64,000 nt of DNA from Ustulina deusta (lineage: Eukaryota; Ascomycota; Sordariomycetes; Xylariales; Xylariaceae), in the NCBI GenBank assembly GCA_023159155.1, contig JAJNNX010000019.1:124001-188000 (forward strand), given 5' to 3'. Position numbers and translations under genes: made by a program. The notes under the pieces were generated by a model that saw only the letters and a program-made list of their open reading frames with translations, was not told the origin of the DNA and ran no database searches. This document shows positions 1-10,147 of this stretch, one piece after another; position 1 is the first letter of the stretch, and each line of letters starts with the position of its first letter.

Positions 1-1
1 G

Positions 2-3000
2 GCCGATACAAAGAGTGACCTGGCCGTGGACTCATCCGATGACCCTCGTGTCATAGCTGTGAAGGAAAAAATGAGAGAGATGTTTCCTGAAGCTTATGTT
101 CCCGACGCTTTTTCACTCTCACCAGACGAGGCCAAGTTGTTCGACGAACTTGCATCCCAAGGGAAAGATCACAACCAGACGCGAAGCGTAAAAGTACCCA
201 AAGAACTGAAAAGAGTTCAGGACATCGAGACTCTCAGGTACGAAAATTCAGTTATGGGTGATATTTCAATCCATAGACACAACGCAAAACGGCAAATAGA
301 TGAGGTGCAGATTGAAACACAATCCCCGCCAAAAAAGGCTCGTACTGATGTTGAGCAATCGGATTTGGCTGAAAGAACTCGAAAGCCACGTAGGCGGCCT
401 GACAAACACGAAATGTGGGATAGCGGTAAGCTGGCTGTCTATATTTGGAGTCAAAGGCAAAAGCCTGGCGCCATGTGGGACCAAAACCACCCCTGTCTGC
501 AAGATCCCATGACCGGAGCATGGTCTTGGATGCCGGACGCCGAGCCTCCTCAATTGGGTAATATAACCACGATTCTATCGTCTGTTAAGAGTGCTAGACA
601 TATTGATGCATCTCTAAAACGAAAGGGCCGCAGAACATGGACAGGCATTGAGAGTAATGCTAGGCGCAGTAAGGGGCATCAATATGGCGATAAACATGGT
701 GGAGAAATTACATTTTCCGCCGACAATGTGCGAATGGTTGACGGACATGAGTATAACGGTCCGAATGGCCCCATACTCAGAAGATCGACTTCCGTCTCAT
801 TTGCAGAAGACAATGTCTCGTCCGATGAATATAGCGAAGACATTTATGAGGACAGCAGCGAAGTATCCGACAATGGAAGTGCCCGTTCAGACTCTTCCAT
901 GGCAAAATTCACATCAACGGAAATTCTTGTTAACAATGACCAAGGACAGTGGCATGACCTTCAAAACCCTCTATTGGAAACTGAGGATGGAACAAGCCCC
1001 CCCATCTTTGGACCAACGCCGAGCACTATCCGTCTTTCAAAGGAGAACCTGCCACGTAATGTACAAGATATTCTAAACACTGCACGTCGTGTTTACTCAT
1101 TTAAACGGTGGGCCGACCCATCCTATGGTGAATTCTTACGAAACCTTAAGACTATTTGGAACTGGGAACAATCAGCCGATGGATCTCGACTTCTCACTCA
1201 TGGGCCGATTGCACCAGATTATGTCTTCGTATCTCTCACACTTGACAAATCCAAGGCCAACATGAAGCCTACAAATCTAGAGTGGCTCATCTCCAATCAG
1301 TTTACAACGGACAACATACCCGACGAAGTCAAGAATTCATCTCTAGAGGACGAGGAATATGGGCTGACCTATCTAATTGTCGAAAATCGAAAGGTTGACG
1401 ACAAGAAGAGTAACAATAAAAGGTCTGAATACAAGACAACGAAGCCAAAAGCGGCCTCTCAGAAACCCTTCAGCCGGTTCCAGACCGCCATCCCCCAATC
1501 CTCAACGTCACCCACACAGCCCGAAGGGTTCATTGAGTACAAGACCAGAGACCTTACTGTCATACCAAGACAGCCTAGAGGTCGTTTCAATAAGCCTGCA
1601 GCACACGATGACAAACTAGGGTCCAAAAGAGAAGATGAGCTTCTTGCTGCTTGTGTTGTCTTCAGAACCCTCCTCGGGGGGCTTGATAGAAACCTGGATA
1701 TAGGCTTACTGCTCAAACACTTCCCGGGAATGTCCCTTTCTGCCATCAAGAAGTTTTGGCCTAGGGTCAGTAGAGAACGAAAATCATATGTCCAGGCGTT
1801 AACAGTGAAGTTCCAATCTGCATTCTTGAAGGCTTATGAGAATGGAAAGCTACCGCCACTTGATTACGACGACGTCGAGAACTATGATTGGCCAAGACTG
1901 ATCTTGTGGGCTACGCAACTCGAAACGCATGAAGAGGTAGATCTACCAGAATCGCGAGAGACACTGTATGAGAAACACCTGATCGAGGATGTAAGCAGTG
2001 AAGCTGCTGATTGGAGAGAGACTTGGTTTGCCACTACTTCAACGTATAACCGAATCGCAGCTATCGCTAGTGAGGCGATGTCGATCCCTCTACCACCCAA
2101 GGTTCAACAAGACAAAGCGATAGTAGAACGTGCCCGTACTTGGGTTCGCTCGATATGCTGTACTTCACTCAGGGGCGTGGATGTCAAAGAGAAGTTGGTT
2201 CCAAGGCTTCTTGAGTTGGGAAACGGAGACGCGGCCGAAACGAACCAGATACTCGAGAAGGTGGTTGCGGAGCTCAACCGAGAGAAGGTGATCACAAGAA
2301 CCAAAGGAAAAGACCTTGGGGGCAACTTTAGGATACATGGCATGTTCTCCAAGCAGCTTGAAAAGATGGCCAGCACACCAAAAGTTAGGCAAGCTATCGC
2401 CTTCAAGGCCCAGCTTGATGAGGTCTTCCGCCATTGCAGCGAAGAATACATCATGCCATATGCTTCCGACGACGGGTCCATTATAGCAGCATTAAACCTA
2501 CAGGCTCACGGTCGAATACGCCTTGAACCCATCGACATACCTAATATCCCCTTTGGCTTCGAGCCTGGTAACTACGAAGGCAGAACTTTCCCCAAGAGCT
2601 ACTACCATTTTAAAGTTCATCTTACGCCAACAGATACGTACTTATTCAATGATGATATGGCGCTTCTCGACCAGGCTCGACGCATGGAACCTCCGACCCA
2701 AGGACCTGAAGGAAAGATCCCTATCTGGGTCGACTTCTTCGGGAAGGTGAATACTGCTCGCTGGGCCGATTATCTCAGTATGATTGTTTTCACACTTGCA
2801 ATCAAGGGTCCAATAGTACCCAAGATGTGTGTCACTCTGCTGAAACCTATGATCGACGAATTCGAAGTTCAGCTGATTATAGAATGGCTTGATAAACTTG
2901 GTCTTATACAACGAGCCGTAAACGGCTGTGCTGTGACGGGGGCGGAGTGGTGGTGGCTTGTTGCTGGGCACATTGTCCAGTTGAGTGATGAGGCCGGCGG

Positions 3001-3031
3001 GAAGAACACAGCAGCCTGGGCAACTACTTGA
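2..3031 (+). CDS. TFIIIC B-block-binding subunit (tau138/Sfc3/Tfc3-like), 3' part only
   Basis: The frame is open from base 2, with no ATG at the left edge (a GTG at 26 is only an internal codon), so the gene starts outside the window; about 1,009 codons are present of a family that is usually near 2,000 residues. TFIIIC binds the B box of tRNA genes in the nucleus and recruits TFIIIB and RNA polymerase III. The visible part has a basic, acidic and Ser-rich linker (residues about 90-300 of this fragment), then a conserved C-terminal block from about residue 540 (ELLAACVVFRTLLGGLDRN, followed by a YDWPRLILWA motif) that is characteristic of fungal Tfc3/Sfc3. Residues about 740-780 (ETNQILEKVVAELNREKVI) look like a winged-helix element. 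The stop TGA is at 3029-3031. Family assignment is from memory of fungal homologues; the broad identification is fairly secure. Confidence 0.75.
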   Translation, partial: ADTKSDLAVDSSDDPRVIAVKEKMREMFPEAYVPDAFSLSPDEAKLFDELASQGKDHNQTRSVKVPKELKRVQDIETLRYENSVMGDISIHRHNAKRQIDEVQIETQSPPKKARTDVEQSDLAERTRKPRRRPDKHEMWDSGKLAVYIWSQRQKPGAMWDQNHPCLQDPMTGAWSWMPDAEPPQLGNITTILSSVKSARHIDASLKRKGRRTWTGIESNARRSKGHQYGDKHGGEITFSADNVRMVDGHEYNGPNGPILRRSTSVSFAEDNVSSDEYSEDIYEDSSEVSDNGSARSDSSMAKFTSTEILVNNDQGQWHDLQNPLLETEDGTSPPIFGPTPSTIRLSKENLPRNVQDILNTARRVYSFKRWADPSYGEFLRNLKTIWNWEQSADGSRLLTHGPIAPDYVFVSLTLDKSKANMKPTNLEWLISNQFTTDNIPDEVKNSSLEDEEYGLTYLIVENRKVDDKKSNNKRSEYKTTKPKAASQKPFSRFQTAIPQSSTSPTQPEGFIEYKTRDLTVIPRQPRGRFNKPAAHDDKLGSKREDELLAACVVFRTLLGGLDRNLDIGLLLKHFPGMSLSAIKKFWPRVSRERKSYVQALTVKFQSAFLKAYENGKLPPLDYDDVENYDWPRLILWATQLETHEEVDLPESRETLYEKHLIEDVSSEAADWRETWFATTSTYNRIAAIASEAMSIPLPPKVQQDKAIVERARTWVRSICCTSLRGVDVKEKLVPRLLELGNGDAAETNQILEKVVAELNREKVITRTKGKDLGGNFRIHGMFSKQLEKMASTPKVRQAIAFKAQLDEVFRHCSEEYIMPYASDDGSIIAALNLQAHGRIRLEPIDIPNIPFGFEPGNYEGRTFPKSYYHFKVHLTPTDTYLFNDDMALLDQARRMEPPTQGPEGKIPIWVDFFGKVNTARWADYLSMIVFTLAIKGPIVPKMCVTLLKPMIDEFEVQLIIEWLDKLGLIQRAVNGCAVTGAEWWWLVAGHIVQLSDEAGGKNTAAWATT

Positions 3032-4752
3032 TTATATATGACGATTCCCCGACGTGGTACTATGATGGCATTGAAAGAGTTGCAGATCATCATGCGTGTC
3101 CCAATAAAATTTCACGGAGAAAAGGGTTAACTTCAAACTACTAGCGAGTGGTGATGTATATGTGTATGTATTAATCATATCAGACTGTATGATTACTATC
3201 GTATGATTTTGACTTGGGTATTTCTGTTTTACATAATAAGCTGGTGATATTTCCCATGCCGTCAAACCAAGCTATTTTGTCTAGATTCGTAGAGACCTTG
3301 CAGTATACGATCTAGCCTATCTAAGACAACATATTGTGGGTCCCTAATTATTGATATGGCTGTTCTTGCCATAGTGCGGTGTTTCTTTCACGTTTGTCTC
3401 TAGGACAGCTATTACAATGTGGGATATGAAATAGCTAGCTATTATACCTATATACAGATAGATATATCCCTTAGCACTGATGGTGGACTCATATAGTTAA
3501 AAAGAAATTGGCTAACTACTCACCTAGCCATGGGTTATGATCTACTATGTCTAGAATAATTCACTAATTCTAAGGCCAAGATTGACTCTATTTTATTTTT
3601 TATTTTTGAATTATACCGCCTCGTAAGACGTAGCACATTCTACGGTATTGGAGAAATTAAGCCAGTCGGTCATTTCTACAGCCCATAATAGATCCAGTCA
3701 AGACAATATCACAGTGGCAGAAAGAGAGAGCCAGGTAAGTGGAGGGGAAGCTAGAGATAATGTTTGTCAGCGATGCTGTCAAGAAGGGTGACTGGTGATA
3801 TCTATAGCATAATATTACAATTTATCTAGCCGTCTTCACAAGCACTATTATGTCTAATTGTCGTGGTATACCTCATTTATTGGGAATAAAGTTTAGGTTA
3901 GGACATTATGCTCGCAGACAGGCAGCACAATAGATTTAGATTCCGGAGAGTTAGGTCGTACGTAATATCCATCTTTATTAGTTCGTTTATTGAGCTTATT
4001 AGTTATCAGATAGAAGTAGCATAGTATAGGGCTGAGCAGAGAAAGTACGGCTAGTACAAACTAAAGCAACCAATTCACTTCACATCTAATCTGCTTTCAC
4101 CACCCGCAGCCAGCTTTTTTAGCCCTACGTTGAAGTGGACAATGTGAGTAAGTTTAAATGCAGGGGGTACTCTCCTTGTCCTTAACGAGGAGATCGGCCA
4201 AACCTACACTTCGAAGTACAATTACTACTAGGTAGATTTTTCAATTGGGGAACTAGGCGACCAACATAAAATGACATTGAATCCAACGCAATTGACTAGC
4301 GAAGAGGAAGAGCGTTGATGTCCTGTTCTGAGAGACTGGGGTAAAGTTATAATGTTGACCATACACCAGACCCGCATGGCCACAAAGTGGCATTGTAACC
4401 CTCCTTTTGCGACTTACACTCATCATCCTACTCTATCCCCATATTTTTAACACGGAAACGAGTTCCTTGACATGCTACCGTCCCTCGATCGACCGGAGGT
4501 TTAGGAACCCTTAATAGTGACTAACTCCAAACCTCCCCCGCCAAAGGTAGATAAAAACAAAATAAAACGAATCCCCTCAGCATTAGAATAGGACGAACGA
4601 CTGGGTAACATGAAAGAAAAGAAGGAATAGATGGAGTAATGATCTTAGTCCCTACGCCTCCCTTGTCATATTACTTGGTTCGATATGATTACGGTCCGGT
4701 TACTACCTTTATTGTGTGACTCTAACGGACCCAGTCGATCTTGTGATATATT
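3032..4752. other. Convergent intergenic region, AT-rich
   Basis: This stretch lies between the 3' ends of the TFIIIC subunit gene (+) and the zinc-ribbon gene (-). It has many stops in all frames and long A/T-rich sections (for example 3420-3620 and 3830-4030), so it may be decayed repeat DNA, possibly RIP-mutated. I saw no reading frame, RNA gene or terminal repeat that I can support. Polyadenylation signals of both flanking genes should lie here. Confidence 0.5.
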
Positions 4753-5888
4753 TTACCCTTTCTTCCTGTTGGACCTATTGGGTTTCGGAGACTGGCTATT
4801 GTCTATCCCCGACGATTTATTCTCACTCAAGCGCCCACTCTGTCTAGCCGGGCTTTTATTGTCGGATTCGCGCTTATTGTCTTTGTCCCGAGGCTGGACA
4901 GTGGCGGTGGAAGGGGTTTTGTCTGGTGCCGGCTCTCGTGGTAGCAATGGTCGTAGTGGTCGTAAGTGTGAAGTTGTAGTTTTGGTGTTGCCCAATTTAG
5001 TCCTTCTCTTGCGGCCCTGTGAGGGCATGTTAACTCCCTGACCTGAAGTGTTCCCTGGCTTCGGGTCCTCTGTGCTTCGCGTCTGGTGTGGTATGTAGGC
5101 TGGCTGGGGACTGAAGGCTGTCCCGGAATATAAAGATTGGTTAGATGGTGTATCGTACTCCTGCGTCAGCGCTTGATTCGGTGTGTAAATTCCTAGGGCA
5201 TTGGGTGTTGTCGTGGGATAATAGGGTGGGTTAGGTAACACGTTGTATCCCTGCTCGTATGTCTCGTTCTGGGTATATCCTCCCACGGGGTTAGAAAATG
5301 TCCCAGCAGAGTAAGGTAAGTTAGGTGATATGCCGTAGTCCTGTCCCCAAAACTGATATGGCATATACCCTGCCGGAGGGCCGGATAGTATCCCATAAGA
5401 ATCAGGTGGGCTAAATGTTGTCCCAAAGTCCTGTCCATGCATTTGATACTGTGTACTACCACCACCAGGCGCGCAAGGCGGAGTGCTCCAATCCAACTGC
5501 GCATTCTCTGCCGATGTTCCAAACCATGGCAAGGGATTCGGAACTGCTTGTGGAACCTCATTCTGCTGTACCAGTGGCATTGGCACCGGGGTCTTCGGCG
5601 CCTCGGTTTTTTCGACCTGACAACCAATTATGTTAGAGTATATGTGTTGCCTTTATATAGTACGGCACATACGGGTTGGGGGGTTGAGCATATGCGACAC
5701 TTAGTGGCACTCGGATCAAAAGAATCAAACCACCATTGACAGCCAGAACACTGGGTTTCTATTTCGTAGCGTCCACGCCGTCTAGGCCATCTCTTGTCAA
5801 ATTCGTATCCGTCCCTGACTGGCCAGGTGCTATCATTCTTTATTTCACGAGGCCCTACTGTTGACGAAGGGGGCGATGATGCCGGCAT
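4753..5888 (-). CDS. Zinc-ribbon protein with four 30-residue Tyr/Pro/Asn/Gln-rich repeats (unknown function)
   Basis: Two exons, 5888-5673 and 5616-4753, joined over a 56-nt intron with a perfect GTATGT donor, a CTAAC branch site and a GTCAG end; the join is phase 0 and gives 359 residues. The ATG at 5888 is the first in frame. Residues 47-67 carry two CxxC pairs (CSGC and CRIC, 13 residues apart), a zinc-ribbon-like knuckle preceded by RPRRRGR-type basic residues. Residues 129-248 are four tandem units of exactly 30 residues rich in Y, P, N, Q and G. The C-terminal about 90 residues are basic and Ser/Asn-rich (RKRRTK, RSNRKKG), so nuclear location is plausible. I do not recognise the family; a remote link to Stc1/LIM-like fungal zinc proteins is possible but unproven. 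It is convergent with the TFIIIC gene. Confidence 0.7.
5089..5448 (-). repeat. Coding minisatellite: 4 x 90 bp (30-residue units)
   Basis: The 360 bp encode four consecutive units of exactly 30 residues. Position 2 is Q/E, positions 6-8 follow Q-[DEG]-[YF], the middle is Pro/Tyr/Ser-rich, and positions 28-30 read Y-[MTI]-[PQ]. Units start with YQMHGQDFG, YQFWGQDYG, NETYEQGYN and NQALTQEYD. Divergence between units is large, so the duplication is old and the spacing has been kept. Confidence 0.8.
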
Positions 5889-7179
5889 TCTCTATTTCCA
5901 ATTAGCCTCGGGGATCCCAGGTGAATTATCGATGTACGTTGTAAGTTGAGCCTCAGAACTGACCAACTACTTTCCAGATTGAGATTATGGTATGTTTCCC
6001 AGCTAAACAGATTTAAGAGTTGAAGCAAGGAGCACACAGACAGAGGATGTTCGAAGAGTTGTGCATAGACAGCAAACTACTCAACATCATGGGGGCGAAG
6101 GGGTTCATCGCACCTTTTCGCTCAAGGGTACAGCATCCCTTGCAGTGATCTGGACCATACCTGTGATTTTCGCCCAATACCAAATCGGTTCGGACGCCAA
6201 ATAGATACCACTTACCTAGCCTAGGCAGCAGACTACGAGATCGCGCCGAGTGATGCTGGGCACCACCAATAGCAATCCCACAACGAGCCTTGTTAGCTGC
6301 TCACGCACGGGCACCCTGTTTGCTCGCCGTTCGTCGTACCCATACATTCGTAGAACCTACCACAAACTGAAACTTTGCCGCGTGATACTCTTGAGTCATG
6401 GCACATCCGCTTACGGAGAAGGTCACGCCTCACTCGAGGGCTGCTGGGCTTCATCTACGCAATCTCATTCCGGAAATTATGGGGGCACAACCGTCTAAAC
6501 GGTGCCCACACAAACTCGGCCGGGACACATCCGCCCGCAGATCCGGAATGGCACAAGTCCACGCAGGTGGGAAGAGGCGACCGCAAACCTCGGAACCCCC
6601 TGGCTCGGCTGCCGCGATACGAGAGCCGTGATACCCATGTTCGGAATACGACCGGGCGTAGACCGCTAAGGGCGTGTCTATGAGAGTCGGAGGATTGCCT
6701 TGGGATATTGATATCATTCACGTTGTACTTGGGGACACAATAAGAAAATGAGGGCTGCACAACCGTGTGATCAATAGGAAACTCTGACATGATGCATCGC
6801 ATCATGGAACGGTGCTCACGGTGGATACATTCATTGCGCTTCTATACAACTGAGGGGAGCATCTGTGGACGAGACCAGAACTTGAAAGGGGCTTATTCCA
6901 TGAACATTGCACACTACTCAGGAATCCAGCCTTAGTCACCAGGGGGCGAGGTAGTAGTTGGGAAACAACATCAATTGGTTCGAAGAGGAAGGAGAAATGA
7001 GCTATGCTGTCCACGATGTCGCAATTGCACATATCTTGGTATCTCGTAAGTTGGTGCGAAATTGATGAATATGCACATAATGTATACCAATGATGACAAC
7101 CAAAAAACGCCAGGCCCCATGCATTCCTATTTACTCGTCTGCTTCATAATGATATACGAAAGCTCATGCAATCCGTTGC
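5889..7179. other. Intergenic region between two minus-strand genes
   Basis: This is the upstream region of the zinc-ribbon gene and the 3' side of the Ubc6-type gene. Several overlapping open frames of 80-116 codons at 6375-6805 occur on both strands at once and none shows a recognisable motif or good start context, so I treat them as chance. No repeat or RNA gene is evident. Confidence 0.5.
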
Positions 7180-8203
7180 TCACCGTAGCATAATCTTGAG
7201 GATGATGGCCACCAGCATCATGATTAATGACATAATAGCGTAATCAAGCCATGGTGGCACGCCACCGTTTGGGTCGAGGTGTATCGGTTGCTGAGCTGGA
7301 GCAGCGACTGGTCCCATCGGATCAGGCAAAGCAATCCTCGTGGTTGATGTTGGCGTTGGTACTCCTTGGCCAGGCCGTGCCGGTGGCGCCGCAGCAGCAG
7401 CAAAAACGGGCGCATTCTGTATCCGTTCTGGGGCAGTTTGCACGAAGCCCTCAGCTAGCTCTGCGCTCTCGGCATCTTCCTTGGCGCCCTCGTCAGCACT
7501 AGTCTTGGCCTTTTCCATCTCGTCGCGGAACGCCATTCTCAGCTCAGCAGGAATCTCGACCTCTGTCGACTGCGAGGATTCGCCAGACTCGCGACATCGC
7601 TCTTCGCATTCGGCAATGATCTCCTCGTTCGTCCGTGCGCACACGCCACAGCGCCAAGAACGACTCGACGCAGCAAGCCGCGTTCTGACAGCGTCGCTCG
7701 TATCAAGGCCACCAATCTGCCCGCTCGCGCCGGTTTCCATGAAAGTGCGCAGAGCAACTAGGGCCGTGCGGACACCCCACGCCGGCTGCCATGTCTCCTC
7801 GTGGTGGCCGGATATACTGAGGCAGATCTCGCGGTTCGCTTCAAAGCGGCCGCTGGGCGTCGTGAAGCGGAACGAGGGAGGGCTGAGCGGATATGTAGGG
7901 GGTAGTACGATGCGCCCATGGTAGATGCCCTCGGCGAAGGCAGATTTGGGAGGGCCTCGCAACGTGAAGTGCCACTCGAAGAGGTCGGATTCAAGAGGCG
8001 ACGCGGTATAGTCGGGGGACGGTGAATTGGAGAGCTCGGCGGCTTCGCGCACTGAAATCAGGGGGTCGGTTAGTCTAGAGCAGTCTTGCGAAGGGTAGAG
8101 GAGAAGCCGAAGGGAAGCGGGAGGGAGGCGGGAAACGGGAAACGGGAAGCGTACATATGCGCTTGATGGTGGGCGACTTGGTGTTGAACTTGGGGGTAGC
8201 CAT
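7180..8203 (-). CDS. ubc6: Tail-anchored ubiquitin-conjugating enzyme E2, UBE2J1/Ubc6 type
   Basis: Two exons, 8203-8155 and 8051-7180, with a 103-nt intron (GTACGC donor, TTTCAG end) give 306 residues. The join restores the family N-terminus (MATPKFNTKSPTIKRILREA); the longer uninterrupted frame reaching 8337 simply reads through the intron and has a spurious N-terminus. E2 enzymes of this type carry ubiquitin on a cysteine for ER-associated degradation. The UBC fold spans residues about 9-130; the catalytic cysteine is C93 in NREICLSISGHH. The canonical HPN/TPN motif reads TPS (residues 81-83) here. A long low-complexity Ala/Pro/Glu linker leads to a single C-terminal hydrophobic segment (about 280-304, LDYAIMSLIMMLVAIILKI), typical of insertion of the tail into the ER membrane. 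Divergent from the C2H2 gene. Confidence 0.9.
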
Positions 8204-10147
8204 CGTGTGCCTACGACTTCGATGGTGACTCTCGAGGTGGTTGTAACAGAGGTACCCGTACTCGCATTCACTGAAGAGTGAATTGCTCGTCCAGCGAAAG
8301 TCGGAACTTCTTCAGAAACAGGACGGTGCTGTGGCAACTATTAACGTATAGGCTTAGAAGGAGGCGAAACGTGCATGATGCAAATGTATAGGTAGATGGT
8401 GTGTACCTCCTACTGTGTCGTGGTGGTGACTTTCTGAGTAGGTATACGTATACGGTCTACCTGGCTACATGTATCCGGGTGGGGAATGACAGCGGGAGCC
8501 AGTGCGAGATACGCAGTATCTAGAGTTGACTATGCACAGATTAGGCATAGCTCGACTGCGACTAGCTCGAAGAGGCGAGGTATGAACGCCTCGCTTGCGC
8601 CCCCACAGTTGTGGCGGAAGTAGATTGTATCTCGCAACTTCAACAGAACCACTAAGTATGGTTCGCGATTGCGAGAGATCTCTTAGGGTTATTTCATGTA
8701 TGATCATGCAAATTACATCCAATTAGTATACAGCTCCTCCTTCTAGTGGTAGTAAATATGAGAACAGAACTTTGTGCGTCAGGATAAATAGAATAGGTAT
8801 GTTGTGAGTACACGTTGTTGCGCAATGAACTTGTACTACACGCCGGTGGTAGAGACAGTGATATGTCTTGATTACAATGTCTTTCGACTGGGGCTTGCTG
8901 GAGAGTATCGTGATGAATAGGCTTCCAGGCTATATTATTTGGCTTGTTTAAGACAGGTGTAAACTGTAAACAACCTCAAGTCCATAGAAGAGATTATGAA
9001 CTTAGTACACTTAGTTTAGTACATCTAGTCCGAGAGGCTAGGTGGGAATCGAAAAAGCTCCTAATTATCTTTATCATCTTTATAACGAATATGTTGTTAC
9101 AATTTTTAGTGCTATCGAATCTCTCTAGCTGTCTAGCCTAGCTTCGAAGGCTGGAAGACTACGCCCCTCTTCAAGCTACATTTGTTAGAATTCTTTACAC
9201 TGAGGAGCCTATTTTTCGGCTAGAAAATAATAAGCCTTTTTAGCCTAGAGATGGATCCATCCAGTGGTTATACAGCTGTCTATCTAGAAACGCGTTGCTT
9301 TACTATTTCGCCAGGTATATACTTAATCTATCTACATGTAGGTACCTTAGGTATGTAGCGACTTAGGTAATTATATCTAAGGTACCTAAAGCAGGGCAGG
9401 AGAAGAGATATTCAAATACCTACTGCAGGCACCTGATACCTATTCTCTTAGCTGTAGGCAAGTCCACGTGCTTGTCTGTCTGATGCTTCTATTTACCTAT
9501 AATGAGGAAGGCACCTACCTATCCACTTACCTCCTATCTAAATCGACCCCTCAGCTACATATACATACATAAGGTACCTGCCCACCTTAGGTATGTAGGT
9601 GCGTACCTAAGTTACATATATGTGTGTATTTCGCAACGCCCTTCTTCTCCGTCTAAGTACCTGCGTAAACCCGGGTACTTTCTTCTGTTCACTTCACCTC
9701 CCACCTCCTTTCCTTAAGATAGGTGTTCCTTCTCGTCAATCGTCACTGTCTCTGGGGATTCTGGCATCCATCGTTGTTGCAACTGTTGTCTACTTCTAGT
9801 CACCATTTACAGCCTAGCTGGGGCTTGATCGTCGGACTCTGTACGTCAATAATACCTCCCTTTGACACTCCATCATCTACACAAGACTGCCTCCAGATCG
9901 CCTGCATCTTTCGTCGGACTGCCTAAACATGCCAGTCTTGGACCTAGCTATGTTTCCCCTCTCATCTAATGGCTGTGTTTGCACCATCGTTATCTGTTTT
10001 ATTCTCGCCATCCACAAAAGCCGTCAATTTCTGTTTATTGACGCCTCATCACATTCAGTTGATCGACTAATACAATGCAAGCACTTAGGTAACTCCGCGC
10101 CACTCGAATATAAGCGGAATTGAGTACTTGTTGCTGTGTATCGCACG
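8204..10147. promoter_or_regulatory. Divergent intergenic region between ubc6-like and C2H2 genes
   Basis: About 1.9 kb hold the 5' regions of both flanking genes. The middle (8,850-9,260) is AT-rich and looks like decayed repeat DNA. Between about 9,310 and 9,620 there is a dense cluster of TAGGTA/TACCTA and GGTACC words. From 9,620 to 9,940 the sequence becomes pyrimidine-rich on the plus strand, as is common in fungal 5' leaders, so the C2H2 transcript may start there. No coding region is supported. Confidence 0.45.
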
